NCBI GenBank assembly: GCA_002839445.1
Contig: PGYB01000012.1
Span: forward strand, 140,290-204,289
Reading direction: 5' to 3'
Length of the DNA: 64,000 nt
DNA from: Candidatus Riflebacteria bacterium HGW-Riflebacteria-1
GTDB taxonomy: Bacteria; Muiribacteriota; Ozemobacteria; Ozemobacterales; Ozemobacteraceae
Shown here one piece after another: positions 28,201 to 36,096 of the stretch. The stretch's first letter is position 1. Each line of letters starts with the position of its first letter. Position numbers and translations under genes: made by a program. Below the pieces are notes generated by a model. That model made no database searches, was not told where the DNA came from, and saw nothing but the letters and a program-made list of their open reading frames with translations.

Positions 28201-30498
28201 GCCGATAACCCCGGCAATAGTCGGGTTCGCCCAGGTTCGCCGTGCGGTCAGCAACTGCTTGCCAGGATGAATGTTTACCGCGAAACTTCTACCGAAAATA
28301 AACAACGGGTAGGTAACGCTGAAAGCATGTTCAGGATAAAACGAAAATGCTTCTGGCAACGATGACATCGGGTGTATTGCGTGCAAAGTATTTTCTTTTG
28401 AGCAGAGATCAATCATTTCGACAACAACATCATCGCTATGGATAGAGCTGCCAAGAATCATGCGTTCAAGAACCAGCTGCGGCCAGAGAACACAGGTTGC
28501 GTATCCGTTAAGGTCACCGGTTTCAGGTTTAAACACCGGGTGCGCAACCAATATGCCCGGTAAAATGGTTTTTCTTGTTCCCGGCAGATTCTTAATAACG
28601 GTTGCGCTTACGAGCTCCCGCTCATTGAGGATACCAGACAACCTGTCTGCTTCGCCCACGCTGTGTGAGAAATCAAAGCCGACGAGTTCTTTATTGCTCA
28701 GCAACGGCGAAACATAGGCAAGTGGGAAACACTTTTCATTGTCGTAGTCAGGAATGCTTTTTCCAGCCGCATCAACAGTAAAAACTGAAAAATCAGCAAA
28801 CCCCTGATCTGTCATAAAGTCTTTAAACAAAGGTATCTGCCCGGCGTCAAGTGCAGGGGCCCATGCCCAGGCCTGGGCGGCGGTTGAGCGCGTCAGGGGC
28901 GCGGCAAAAGTATCGAATTCAATATACGATTTATACCCGCTGGTGTTTGCAGAAAAACGCGAAAGACTTTCGAGATCTCTTCTTACCTGGCGAAAAGTTT
29001 CGCCAATCAGCTGATTCTTTACATCGGCAATCCATTGAAATTCCTGGTGGTTCTTCTGTGTCTCAACTTCATACACCAGAATTACAACAAACACACTGAT
29101 CAGGAACCCATAGAAACCGGTCAACAGAGTTTCAAGATGCAGCGACCAGCCGCCGCGATTCTTCTTTATTTCGGCATCTTCGCGCCATTGCACAAACACA
29201 AAGCCAATAAGGGTGAGCAGAACCAGTCCCAAAACCGCACAAATTATCTGCAACCTTGCCCTGGCGACCAGACATCGCCAATCATCAGCTGACACATCAA
29301 CACCAACTACCAGCGCGACCTCACCACTTCTAACATCCACAACCGGCGCAAACGCAGAAACAAAAGAACCGTATTCGTCAGTAAAAGGCCCGACAACTAC
29401 CGAGCGACTGTCAGAAAACACCTTGAAAACACCAGGATCAGGCTTTTCGTAAACCGTGCCGGGCAGCGAAGCAGAGGGGTCATCTTCGGCATAGTTTTCG
29501 GGGCCAAACAGCAGTCGACCATTTCGCAAAGCCAATGTATAAATGCCTTTGAGTCCTTGCTTCTGCCGGCCAAATGCCGTCAACTGTCTGGTCAGCCGCT
29601 TAAAAACCGCCTTGTTTCTGTCTTCAATCGAAAAATCGAGCAGGCGAACGCGGTCAGGATTGATCGTCTGGGCGATGCTCGCGCCAAGTCGCAAAATTCC
29701 CTGGCGAAAAAGCCGATCGGCAAAAGCACCATTCCATTCGGTTGCCAGCCAGCCGGCAACGAATAAAACCGGCAAGAGAAGAGGAAAAATCATTCGACGA
29801 AACAAAATGTCGTGCTCTGAGCAAACTTTTAATGATCGGCCGAACATCCAGACCCCTGTCAGACAGGCGCATGCTGAAAGAGCGCGTAAAAACTGAACAG
29901 GAAAGCCAGCCATCTGGAGCCATAATGCTTCATTAACCATTGATGATGGCCAATGATAACCCTTTGGTCCGATCAGTCCAGAAACTACGGCATAAACCAT
30001 CATCGAAATTGACGCCACCAGCAATCCCCTGCGAGCGCCGCCATCAAAGCCACGTGAAGAATGCCAGAGCACCAATGCAGTCAGCAAAGAACCGGTGAAT
30101 CCCAGGAAAATTCGGAAAGCGGTATTTGCGCTGTATATTTCCAGGGATATTGCAGCACAGGCTGCTCCTATAAGCAGAAAACGTATGACCCAGCTCTTTT
30201 TATCGCGCAAATCAAAATAGCTGCGCAGGCCAAATTCCAACAGCATCAGGAAAGAAAAACCAAGAACAGCCAGTCGAACAATATCAAAGTTCGCGCTTTG
30301 AGAGACACTTATCGCCAACATATCCAGCAATTCGTTGATACCATGCAGTAAACCAAAAAAGCCCAACCATTTCCAGTTGAGCTTACTGAGTTTGTCATAC
30401 CACGAGGCTTTTACAGCAGCTACCGATAGAAATAAAAAAGCCAGACCATACCACAAAAATACATAATCAAGCTGGCCTAGCCACCAATCAGGCTGCAC
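25273..30498 (-). CDS. Giant hybrid sensor kinase (7TM-sensor-CHASE-PAS-PAS-HisKA-HATPase-REC-REC-HPt)
   Basis: 1741 residues. An N-terminal block of about seven TM helices (1-250) leads into a Cache-like extracytoplasmic region (about 260-420), another TM, a CHASE domain (about 490-720, FRQVRRDLESLSRFSANTSG), a TM and two PAS domains (from about 815 and 945). HisKA follows (His1104 in MSHEIRTPMNGI), then an ATPase with GGTGLGLAISRQLAELMGG, receivers with Asp1395 (LLDMLMPAMDG) and Asp1540 (LMDCQMPVMDG), and an HPt with His1684 (LAHNIKGSAANI). All relay residues are intact, so a full four-step phosphorelay is plausible. No partner response regulator is next to it. Confidence 0.9.
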   Translation of the reverse strand: MQPDWWLGQLDYVFLWYGLAFLFLSVAAVKASWYDKLSKLNWKWLGFFGLLHGINELLDMLAISVSQSANFDIVRLAVLGFSFLMLLEFGLRSYFDLRDKKSWVIRFLLIGAACAAISLEIYSANTAFRIFLGFTGSLLTALVLWHSSRGFDGGARRGLLVASISMMVYAVVSGLIGPKGYHWPSSMVNEALWLQMAGFPVQFLRALSACACLTGVWMFGRSLKVCSEHDILFRRMIFPLLLPVLFVAGWLATEWNGAFADRLFRQGILRLGASIAQTINPDRVRLLDFSIEDRNKAVFKRLTRQLTAFGRQKQGLKGIYTLALRNGRLLFGPENYAEDDPSASLPGTVYEKPDPGVFKVFSDSRSVVVGPFTDEYGSFVSAFAPVVDVRSGEVALVVGVDVSADDWRCLVARARLQIICAVLGLVLLTLIGFVFVQWREDAEIKKNRGGWSLHLETLLTGFYGFLISVFVVILVYEVETQKNHQEFQWIADVKNQLIGETFRQVRRDLESLSRFSANTSGYKSYIEFDTFAAPLTRSTAAQAWAWAPALDAGQIPLFKDFMTDQGFADFSVFTVDAAGKSIPDYDNEKCFPLAYVSPLLSNKELVGFDFSHSVGEADRLSGILNERELVSATVIKNLPGTRKTILPGILVAHPVFKPETGDLNGYATCVLWPQLVLERMILGSSIHSDDVVVEMIDLCSKENTLHAIHPMSSLPEAFSFYPEHAFSVTYPLFIFGRSFAVNIHPGKQLLTARRTWANPTIAGVIGILVTSLLTMFIGFLKSRQHDLERLVSERSRELADREKDLFITLNSIGDAVIAANEDGLITRMNPVAERLTGWTLSEATGLRVSEIFRIYQYSSREIIPCPIAEVLNTGRTIELGNDTTLCSKDGNERQIADSAAPIRDEDGNIRGAVLIFHDVTEQYRIKEVLRESEEKLKTLIANLPGITYRCACDREWTMSFISDEVQRLTGYPASDFVNNQVRSFFSIMHPDDVERVAETVLKSVKQRTFYDVAYRLARADSVYIWVSDRGQAIYDPNNRVKWLDGVIIDVNDRTQAEDTLKNTVAKLEAANEELQSVSRQAAELARQAELANVAKGEFLANMSHEIRTPMNGIIGMSSLLLETSLSAEQQQYADVVRSSCENLLSLVNDILDFSKIEAGKLSLEHINFDLRTTLEDAFEMLAVKAYEKKVELTCVVTPETPSLLHGDPGRLRQIILNLVGNAIKFTEKGEVTLTVAVSEEWQKDVTLRFVVKDTGIGIAPDHLSRLFTAFTQVDGSTTRKYGGTGLGLAISRQLAELMGGDIGVSSQSGVGSEFWFTAKFSRQDDESVPESLPMADIAGIRILIVDDHAVNRLLVANLLKSWGCRYSEATNGSDALEMLAAAEAAGDPYFVALLDMLMPAMDGRTLCEKIKSNPRLSSTRLVLLTSLGQRGDAGWIQKAGFVGYLTKPLRQSQLHDCLAMVVGMTDNHRVALSGELITRHKVLEAHRRNVRILLVEDNLTNQEVALITLKKLGYHADLATNGVEAIRLLTERNYNLVLMDCQMPVMDGFEATRNIRGGASKVLNPEVPIIAMTANAMMGDRERCLAVGMNDYIAKPVQPSELLERLNNWLGKVQSREAPVAASAVNPAASEIFCEAELFQRLMDDENLLRRIVLAFNSDTPAHIVELRDAVEAKDYVVARRLAHNIKGSAANISAPALRQAALVLETFIKNENYDQLAEPLLDVEQQMKLLLQAIKDRGYL

Positions 30499-30574
30499 TG
30501 AACGCCCCCTAAAAGAACCTTGTCTGCTGCTGAATAGAGCTTTTTATAAGAAATTTATCTCAGCTTCTTAGAAC

Positions 30575-30603
30575 AGTATAAACCCGAAAGACCGGATTAT
30601 CAA
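30575..30603 (-). promoter_or_regulatory. Strong sigma-70 promoter for the giant kinase
   Basis: On the minus strand: TTGATA, 17 bases, TATACT, about 77-105 bp before the start codon. It sits between dispersed-repeat copy B and the gene. Confidence 0.6.
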
Positions 30604-30629
30604 GAAACGCGATTTGCTTACGATTCCAC

Positions 30630-30759
30630 TCCATTTGTCTGTCCATGAGAACTTTACGAGATATTTCGTTTGAACAATTCTTGAGCAGGCTGATCATGAG
30701 AATCATACTGGGTCTTCAAGAAAGTTATCCTCAGATTAAAAGATTATCGCAGATTATTG
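30630..30759 (+). repeat. Dispersed repeat, copy B (5' part only)
   Basis: Keeps the CCATTTGTC end, ACTTTACGAGATATTTCGTTT, CTGATCATGAGAATCATACT, and TTATCCTCAGATTA...TTATCGCAGATTATTGATC, then stops. The GC-rich hairpin part of copies D and E is absent. It begins about 132 bp upstream of the start of the leftward giant kinase gene and ends before the uridine phosphorylase terminator. Confidence 0.85.
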
Positions 30760-30783
30760 ATCATTAGCGTTCCGTAAACAAAA

Positions 30784-30814
30784 GCCGCTGCCGACCAGTC
30801 TTGCCGGCCGGCAG
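30784..30814 (-). terminator. Intrinsic terminator of the uridine phosphorylase gene
   Basis: On the minus strand, 14 bp past the stop: a 9-bp stem CTGCCGGCC / GGTCGGCAG (one G-T pair) and then GCGGCTTTTGTTT. Confidence 0.6.
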
Positions 30815-30828
30815 TGGTAATTTATACT

Positions 30829-31557
30829 TTAAAGACCTGCTGCGCTCATCGCTGACATGGCTTCGAGGCCAATCTTGAGCATACGCTCCTTGCCCAGCGT
30901 AACTTTTTCGCCATGCGGATCGTAGTTGCCTTCGTCCCATTTGAGCGGGTTTCCATCAACGGTTGCAATAGCTCCGGCACGTATGCCGCGCAATGAAGCG
31001 ATAACAAACAGTGCAGAGCATTCCATTTCGACGCCAGGCACACCTGCCTTGCTGTAAAGTTCAAGCGATGAAGGCAGCACAGCCGGATAAAACAAGTCAC
31101 TGGTCAGCATTATGCCACGTTTGTATGGCGCTCCCATGTCTTTGCAGACCTTTTCGAGGGCCAGACAGGCTTCGGCATCTGAAATCGCCGGATACCCCTG
31201 TGGAATCAAGAGCGGAGTCACGCCATCTTCGCGCACTGCTCCAGTAGCAATGATATGGTCGCCCTGGCCAAGAGTGTCCTGCAGGCTTCCGCAGGTACCA
31301 ACCCTGACAATCACTCTTGCGCCAATCTTGATCAGTTCTTCAAAACAGATCGATGCGCCGGCTGAACCAACGCCATGTGAAGTAATGGTGATTTTCTGCT
31401 TTTTGTAAGTGCCGAGAAATGTGCGATATTCGCGGTTATACGCCAGTTCTTCGTAGCTGTCGCAGAGTTTGGCGATTTTTTCGGCGCGGGCCGGGTCGCC
31501 ACAGACGAGAACGTAAGGAGAAATGCTGTCTTTGCCAAGTTTGAGATGAGGAGTCAT
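30829..31557 (-). CDS. udp: Uridine phosphorylase / nucleoside phosphorylase (NP-I)
   Basis: 242 residues, full length for the NP-I hexameric family. Seen blocks: the phosphate loop CGDPARAEKIA, YNREYRTFLGTYKKQKITI, SHGVGSAGASICFEELIKIG with IVRVGTCGSLQD, and the late GVPGVEMECSALFVIASLRG, where the ribose-binding MEC motif lies. It cleaves uridine (or a related nucleoside) with phosphate to base and ribose-1-phosphate. Uridine preference is inferred from the FEELIKIGA-type sequence; purine nucleoside phosphorylase is the main alternative. Single-gene transcript with its own promoter and terminator. Confidence 0.85.
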   Translation of the reverse strand: MTPHLKLGKDSISPYVLVCGDPARAEKIAKLCDSYEELAYNREYRTFLGTYKKQKITITSHGVGSAGASICFEELIKIGARVIVRVGTCGSLQDTLGQGDHIIATGAVREDGVTPLLIPQGYPAISDAEACLALEKVCKDMGAPYKRGIMLTSDLFYPAVLPSSLELYSKAGVPGVEMECSALFVIASLRGIRAGAIATVDGNPLKWDEGNYDPHGEKVTLGKERMLKIGLEAMSAMSAAGL

Positions 31558-31598
31558 GTAATCTTTCCTTCCCTGTTTTTTTAACTTTAATGCTTTTG

Positions 31599-31628
31599 AA
31601 TATACCGAACCATAGCTGGCAGCGTCAA
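31599..31628 (-). promoter_or_regulatory. Candidate sigma-70 promoter for uridine phosphorylase
   Basis: On the minus strand: TTGACG, 18 bases, TATATT, ending 42 bp before the ATG at 31557. The gap 31558-31881 otherwise holds only this promoter and a GCGCG...CGCGC inverted pair near 31776-31797. Confidence 0.5.
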
Positions 31629-31881
31629 TTCAAAAATAGCACAGCCAACGCAACCCGCATTTTGTCTGCCGCAGAAACAGTTTAAACACTAACTCGTTGT
31701 CGTTGTATTGTCATTTTTGTCTTTTCAGGCAGAACTGCTCAATAATTGCACAGGCAGCGCCGGCATTATCAGTGCGCGAAACTCTGCATCGCGCGGAATC
31801 GGCTCCAGCCCAGCATTTAAAAACATGGCACGTTAAATGCATTGTGTTGTTTGTTCGAATTTTTATGAAAGGAGGAGTGTT

Positions 31882-32019
31882 ATGATGGACCTCAGCATAC
31901 TGGTATTCTTTCAGCGCTGGCTTATTGACAGCGAAAAAGAGCACAACAATCATGGCATGTCTGATCGCAAAAACGAGGGCTCCCTGAACGGGCACCCTCC
32001 TGCCAACCGGGGCCGCTGA
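31882..32019 (+). CDS. Small ORF with strong ribosome site, unknown
   Basis: 45 residues starting MMDLSILVFFQRWLIDSEKE and ending GHPPANRGR. It is short, but AAAGGAGG six bases before ATG 31882 is one of the best ribosome sites in the window. The N-terminus is mildly amphipathic, the rest is polar. It is followed at once by strong hairpins, so a leader peptide or a small protein with its own terminator are both possible. No family recognised; a chance frame inside a structured RNA is the alternative. Confidence 0.45.
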   Translation: MMDLSILVFFQRWLIDSEKEHNNHGMSDRKNEGSLNGHPPANRGR

Positions 32020-32034
32020 TACCAAGGTATCAGA
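32016..32034 (+). other. Small palindromic hairpin at the end of the small ORF
   Basis: CTGATACCAAGGTATCAG is a perfect palindrome overlapping the stop codon of the 45-residue ORF. It can form a 7-bp stem with a CAAG loop, or serve as a protein-binding dyad. Confidence 0.5.
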
Positions 32035-32057
32035 AGCCCACCTGCTCTTGACCAAAC

Positions 32058-32097
32058 CGGGAGCCGAAGAGAGCAACCTCTCATCGGCTCCCGATTT
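32058..32097 (+). terminator. Long hairpin, terminator-like
   Basis: CGGGAGCCGA (32058-32067) pairs perfectly with TCGGCTCCCG (32084-32093); inside, after an A-A mismatch, GAGAG pairs with CTCTC around a CAAC loop. The tail ATTTAATTTG is only moderately T-rich. It probably ends the short transcript carrying the 45-residue ORF. From here to 32250 I see no gene and no riboswitch I can name. Confidence 0.6.
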
Positions 32098-32250
32098 AAT
32101 TTGTACAGCCAAGGTTAAACACCTCTGCATCGGCGGGAGGATCAACCGTTTCCGGTCGGAACCGCCCATTCGCCGGGCAACCGTACGCTCGGTCAGGAAT
32201 TGGCAAAGGCAGTCACGGCGCCGGTAAAAACAGATGATTCTGATTAGGTG

Positions 32251-32279
32251 TTGACAGTTCTGGCGGGTATTGCTAGCAT
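32251..32279 (+). promoter_or_regulatory. Sigma-70 promoter for the DUF1015 gene
   Basis: Perfect TTGACA, 17 bases, TAGCAT, 38 bp before the ATG at 32318. It separates the DUF1015 transcript from the hairpin region upstream. Confidence 0.7.
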
Positions 32280-32317
32280 TCGTTCAACAGATATCACCTC
32301 AGCAAGGAGAATGGAAT

Positions 32318-33556
32318 ATGGCAATCGTAAGACCGTTCAAGGGTCTCAGACCCCCAAAAGACATCGCAGCAAAACTGGCTTCGTTTCCCTATGACGTTAT
32401 CAACTCAGAAGAAGCACGCGAACTCGCAAAAGGTAATCCGCAGTCTTTTCTTCACATCAACAAACCCGAAATAGACCTTGACCCCTCAATCAATCTCTAT
32501 GACCAAAGAGTTTACGACCAGGCCGTCGCCAACTTTAAAATGTTTCAGGAAAAGGGCTGGCTGGTGCGTGATCAGGGCGATTTTTTTTACATCTATAAGC
32601 AGGTCATGGATGGCCGCCCGCAGATTGGTCTGATGTGCTGCTGCAGCGCTCAGGAATACTGGGACGGCAAGATCAAGCGCCACGAATTTACCCGCAAGGA
32701 CAAAGAAGAAGACCGACTGAAACACGTTGATATGACCAACTGCAATGCCGGCCCGGTTTTTCTGACCTACCCGGCCCGCGACAGCATCAATGCTCTTGTC
32801 GATAAAGTGATAAAAACCGCTCCAGAAGTCGATTTCACCTCTGAAGACGGGATTCAGCATGTTCTCTGGGTCGTTAAAGATGGCGAATGGGCAAAACAGA
32901 TCACCGCTGAATTCGCCAAAATACCGGCGCTCTACGTTGCCGACGGACACCACCGCACCCAGGCTGCCGCGCGCGTCGCCAAAGTTCGCTCCGAGAAGAA
33001 CCCGAAGCACACCGGAAATGAAGAATATAACTTTTTCATGTCTGTTGTTTTTCCGCACAATCACCTGATGATCATGGACTACAACCGCGCAGTTCACGAC
33101 CTGAATGGCTTGAGCGAAGCAGACTTTCTCAAGAAGGTCGGCGAAAAATTTACTGTCGAAAAGCAGGATTACAAGAAGCCGACAGCGGCAAATACATTCG
33201 GCATGTATCTCAAGGGCACCTGGTATAAGCTTACCGCCAAGCCCGGCAGCTACGACGCCAAAGACCCGGTAGCCAGCCTTGACGTTTCTATCATGCAAAA
33301 CAATCTGCTCAGCCCGATTCTCGGCATCGGCGACCCGCGCACTGATAAGCGCATCGACTTTATCGGCGGCATCAGAGGTGTCAAAGAACTCGAAAGAATC
33401 GTCGACAACGGTAAATTCGTGGTTTCCTTCGCCATGTTCCCGACCTCGATTGAACAGCTCATGAAAATCGCTGACAGCGGCGAAGTTATGCCACCAAAAT
33501 CAACCTGGTTCGAACCCAAACTGCGCTCAGGAATGGTCATTCACACCCTCGACTGA
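32318..33556 (+). CDS. DUF1015 family protein
   Basis: 412 residues. The family start MAIVRPFKGLRPPKDIAAKL with YDVINSEEAREL is clear, as is VADGHHRTQAAARVA near residue 210, a DGHHR motif that recalls ParB/Srx-fold proteins. It ends with FPTSIEQLMKIADSGEVMPP, typical of the family. The biochemical role of most members is not established, though the fold suggests nucleotide binding. ATG 32318 has AAGGAG eight bases upstream; a longer frame from 32270 crosses the promoter and is rejected. Monocistronic between its promoter and a strong terminator. Confidence 0.9.
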   Translation: MAIVRPFKGLRPPKDIAAKLASFPYDVINSEEARELAKGNPQSFLHINKPEIDLDPSINLYDQRVYDQAVANFKMFQEKGWLVRDQGDFFYIYKQVMDGRPQIGLMCCCSAQEYWDGKIKRHEFTRKDKEEDRLKHVDMTNCNAGPVFLTYPARDSINALVDKVIKTAPEVDFTSEDGIQHVLWVVKDGEWAKQITAEFAKIPALYVADGHHRTQAAARVAKVRSEKNPKHTGNEEYNFFMSVVFPHNHLMIMDYNRAVHDLNGLSEADFLKKVGEKFTVEKQDYKKPTAANTFGMYLKGTWYKLTAKPGSYDAKDPVASLDVSIMQNNLLSPILGIGDPRTDKRIDFIGGIRGVKELERIVDNGKFVVSFAMFPTSIEQLMKIADSGEVMPPKSTWFEPKLRSGMVIHTLD

Positions 33557-33576
33557 CCGCGCCTTTTAAGTTGCTG

Positions 33577-33612
33577 ACAGCCGCTGCCTCGAGCAGCGGC
33601 TGTTTATTTATT
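33577..33612 (+). terminator. Intrinsic terminator after the DUF1015 gene
   Basis: Perfect 11-bp stem ACAGCCGCTGC / GCAGCGGCTGT around CTCGA, then TTATTTATT. Confidence 0.75.
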
Positions 33613-33693
33613 GGTCAGAGGCAAATTCTACCTTATTTTTTTTTCCTGTTTGCGGTAAAATAGCTTTAACAAAAATCGAACGGAGACAGAACA

Positions 33694-33879
33694 ATGAAAG
33701 CTTTTGTAGACCATGACATATGCATCGGCTGCGGGCAATGCGAAATGATTTGCCCGGCGGTGTTCAAGCTGAGCGGCGACAAGGCAACCGTGATTCAAAA
33801 GCCGGTTGCAACCGAAAACGAGGCTGGCGCTGACGAAGCCGCCAAAGGCTGCCCGGTAGGCGCAATCTCGCTAAGCTGA
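33694..33879 (+). CDS. Ferredoxin, single [4Fe-4S]
   Basis: 61 residues. CIGCGQCEMICP gives three ligands and the proline motif, and CPVGAI supplies the fourth Cys, as in monocluster Fer4 ferredoxins of about 60 residues. A small cytoplasmic electron carrier. The stop overlaps the next ATG by one base (TGATG), so it is coupled to pyridoxal kinase. No redox partner enzyme is nearby. Confidence 0.92.
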   Translation: MKAFVDHDICIGCGQCEMICPAVFKLSGDKATVIQKPVATENEAGADEAAKGCPVGAISLS

Positions 33880-34757
33880 TGTTCAGCCCGATCAAGCGCA
33901 TTGCCGCGATCCACGACCTTTCTGGCTATGGCAAGGTTTCGCTGACCGCCATTATACCGATTCTGTCGTCAATGGGGTTTCAGGTCTGCCCTCTGCCAAC
34001 GGCGGTTTTGTCGTCAAACACCGAAATGCCGGGGTTCAAACTCGTCGATCTGACCGACCACATGCGCGATTTTATCGAACACTGGAAGTCTCTGAATCTT
34101 GAATTCAGCGCGATATACAGTGGCTTTCTCGGCTCACACCGCCAGATTGAGATTGTAAAAGATTTTATCAAACATTTCTGGCACCCTCAACAACTGGTAG
34201 TTGTCGACCCGGTTCTTGGCGACGATGGGCACCTTTACGACTCGATGACCCTTGACATGGTCAGCGAAATGAAAACCCTGATCTCGCAGGCAGACATCAT
34301 TACGCCGAATCTTACCGAAGCCTGCGCCCTGCTCGACACCAGATACAATGAAAAAATGCATGAAAGCGAACTGAAAACCCTGCTCAAGGCGCTTAGTAAC
34401 AGCGGCCCAAAGATTGTCATCATTACCAACGTGCATAAGTCCGACAAAAAAAAGCAGACTTTTGTTTACGCTTACAATAAGAGTGATGGCCGCACCTGGA
34501 AGGTTCAGTGCGATTATGTTCCGGCGCATTACCCCGGCACCGGCGATGCTTTTACCAGTGTTTTGACCGGCTGTCTCATGCAGGGCGACAGTCTGCCGGT
34601 AGCACTTGACCGCGCGGTACAATTTATATCAACCGCGGTAAGAGCGACTTATGGGCACACACACGACCCAAGAGCCGGCATTTTTCTGGAAAGGGTTCTG
34701 CCTAACCTGAGTGCCCCCTTCCGGCCAAGCAGCTTTGAGCTGCTCGAACAGGAGTAA
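33879..34757 (+). CDS. Pyridoxal/pyridoxamine kinase (PdxK/PdxY-like)
   Basis: 292 residues of the ribokinase superfamily: IAAIHDLSGYGKVSLTAIIP near the start, PTAVLSSNTEMPGF, VVVDPVLGDDGHLYD (ATP/Mg region), DIITPNLTEACALLDTRY and the anion-hole motif HYPGTGDAFTSVLTG with catalytic Asp. It phosphorylates the 5' hydroxyl of B6 vitamers for PLP salvage. ThiD-like HMP kinase is the alternative, but SNTEMPGF and the length fit pyridoxal kinase. It is in a tight run with ferredoxin, HAD and THEP1 genes. Confidence 0.87.
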   Translation: MFSPIKRIAAIHDLSGYGKVSLTAIIPILSSMGFQVCPLPTAVLSSNTEMPGFKLVDLTDHMRDFIEHWKSLNLEFSAIYSGFLGSHRQIEIVKDFIKHFWHPQQLVVVDPVLGDDGHLYDSMTLDMVSEMKTLISQADIITPNLTEACALLDTRYNEKMHESELKTLLKALSNSGPKIVIITNVHKSDKKKQTFVYAYNKSDGRTWKVQCDYVPAHYPGTGDAFTSVLTGCLMQGDSLPVALDRAVQFISTAVRATYGHTHDPRAGIFLERVLPNLSAPFRPSSFELLEQE

Positions 34758-34760
34758 CGC

Positions 34761-35585
34761 ATGCGCCCGGCGATGATACTCACCGACCTTGACGGAACCT
34801 TTCTCAACTCAGACTGCAGCATCAGCTCTGAGAATCTTGATGTTCTCAACATGCTCGGCGAACAGGGCGTAGTCAGAGTGGCTGCTACCGGGCGCAACAT
34901 GCATTCCTCACGAGAAGTTCTCGGCTACAGCCTGCCTTTCGATTATCTGATTTTTTCGACCGGCGCCGGAATCTGCAAATTCGCCGACAGTCATATAATG
35001 CACAAGCGATCGCTGGCAACCTGTGACATACATGCCGTGGCAGAGTTTTTTTCAAGCTGGCAGCTGGATTTTTCGATACACCATCCGATCCCTGAAAATC
35101 ATCGTTTTCATTGGTATGCTTCGCCAAATCCGACATCAGATCTTAAATCACGACTGCATTATCTGGCCGACTTCGCCGTTCAGGGCAATTACCGCGACAT
35201 AGAAGAGGCCACCCAGCTGCTGGCAATTACCCTTGCCGGACCAGAAATCATCGAAGAGCTGCAAAAGCGCTTTTCGCACCTGAGCATAATCAGAACAACC
35301 TCGCCAATAGACGGAAAACACACCTGGATCGAAGTATTCCCACCCGGTGCATCAAAAGGTTCGGCGGCAGAATGGCTGTGCAACAACCTCAGTATCGACC
35401 AGAAACGCACCATGAGCATCGGCAACGACTTTAACGACCTTGCCATGCTTGAATGGACGCACACATCATACGCAGTAGCCAACGCTGTTGCTGAACTGGT
35501 TGAGCAATTTCTGCCCGCCCCTGACAACAATAATCATGGTTTTGCCATGGCCGCGCGAGCCTGGTTTAATCATCTTCAGCCATGA
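34761..35585 (+). CDS. Cof-type HAD-IIB phosphatase
   Basis: 274 residues with HAD motif I ILTDLDGTFLNSD near the N-terminus, motif II in VRVAATGRNMHS, the IIB cap, and motifs III/IV KGSAAEWLCNNLSIDQKRT and SIGNDFNDLAMLEWT. These enzymes hydrolyse sugar phosphates, flavin nucleotides or PLP. Coming three bases after pyridoxal kinase, a B6 phosphatase role is a reasonable guess but not proven. The stop overlaps the next ATG. Confidence 0.9.
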   Translation: MRPAMILTDLDGTFLNSDCSISSENLDVLNMLGEQGVVRVAATGRNMHSSREVLGYSLPFDYLIFSTGAGICKFADSHIMHKRSLATCDIHAVAEFFSSWQLDFSIHHPIPENHRFHWYASPNPTSDLKSRLHYLADFAVQGNYRDIEEATQLLAITLAGPEIIEELQKRFSHLSIIRTTSPIDGKHTWIEVFPPGASKGSAAEWLCNNLSIDQKRTMSIGNDFNDLAMLEWTHTSYAVANAVAELVEQFLPAPDNNNHGFAMAARAWFNHLQP

Positions 35586-36064
35586 TCTATATTGTGTGCG
35601 GCGAAATCAATGCCGGTAAAACCAGCTGGATGGCTGATGACTATCGCCAGCAAAAAGCAGCTGACGGTTTTGTGTGTAAAAAGGTATTTGCTGATGCTCA
35701 GCATATCGGCTATGACCTTGAGCATCTCAGCACAGGCGAGCGCTGTCGCTTTATCAGAAAACCGGGATTTTTGCCCGAAGACTGGAATGAAGTCGCTTTT
35801 CTGGCTGAGAGATACAGTTTCTGCAGCGAGGGCTTTGTTTTCGCCGATAAAATTGCCGACGCCGCCATGGCCAATGGCTGTAACAGATTTTATATCGACG
35901 AGATTGGCCCACTTGAGCTTATGCAGCAGGGATTTCATGACCTGCTCGTCAGGTTGTTGCGCAATCAGCAATCAGACCTGGTTATCGCGGTGCGCTCATG
36001 CCTGGTAGATGATGTCAAAAAACTTTTTAACCTCGGCGAGGCTACGCAGATAAACATTGTGTAA
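35582..36064 (+). CDS. THEP1-type nucleoside triphosphatase
   Basis: 160 residues: Walker A GEINAGKTSW at the N-terminus and Walker B FYIDEIGPLEL, the DEIGxxEL signature of NTPase_1 (THEP1). The family hydrolyses nucleoside triphosphates in the cytoplasm; its physiological role is unclear. ATG 35582 overlaps the previous stop by 4 bp, and it ends the four-gene run that begins with ferredoxin. Confidence 0.85.
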   Translation: MIYIVCGEINAGKTSWMADDYRQQKAADGFVCKKVFADAQHIGYDLEHLSTGERCRFIRKPGFLPEDWNEVAFLAERYSFCSEGFVFADKIADAAMANGCNRFYIDEIGPLELMQQGFHDLLVRLLRNQQSDLVIAVRSCLVDDVKKLFNLGEATQINIV

Positions 36065-36096
36065 CCGGCCAGGCCGCAGATGCCGATAGTATAAGA

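Noticed and set aside
31711..32169. 152-codon minus-strand ORF over the small-ORF/hairpin region
   Set aside because: No ribosome site, no family resemblance, and it crosses the palindrome and hairpin that fit the plus strand.
32100..32250. Riboswitch or 4.5S/6S-type RNA
   Set aside because: The sequence has partial inverted repeats but none of the conserved core sequences of known families.
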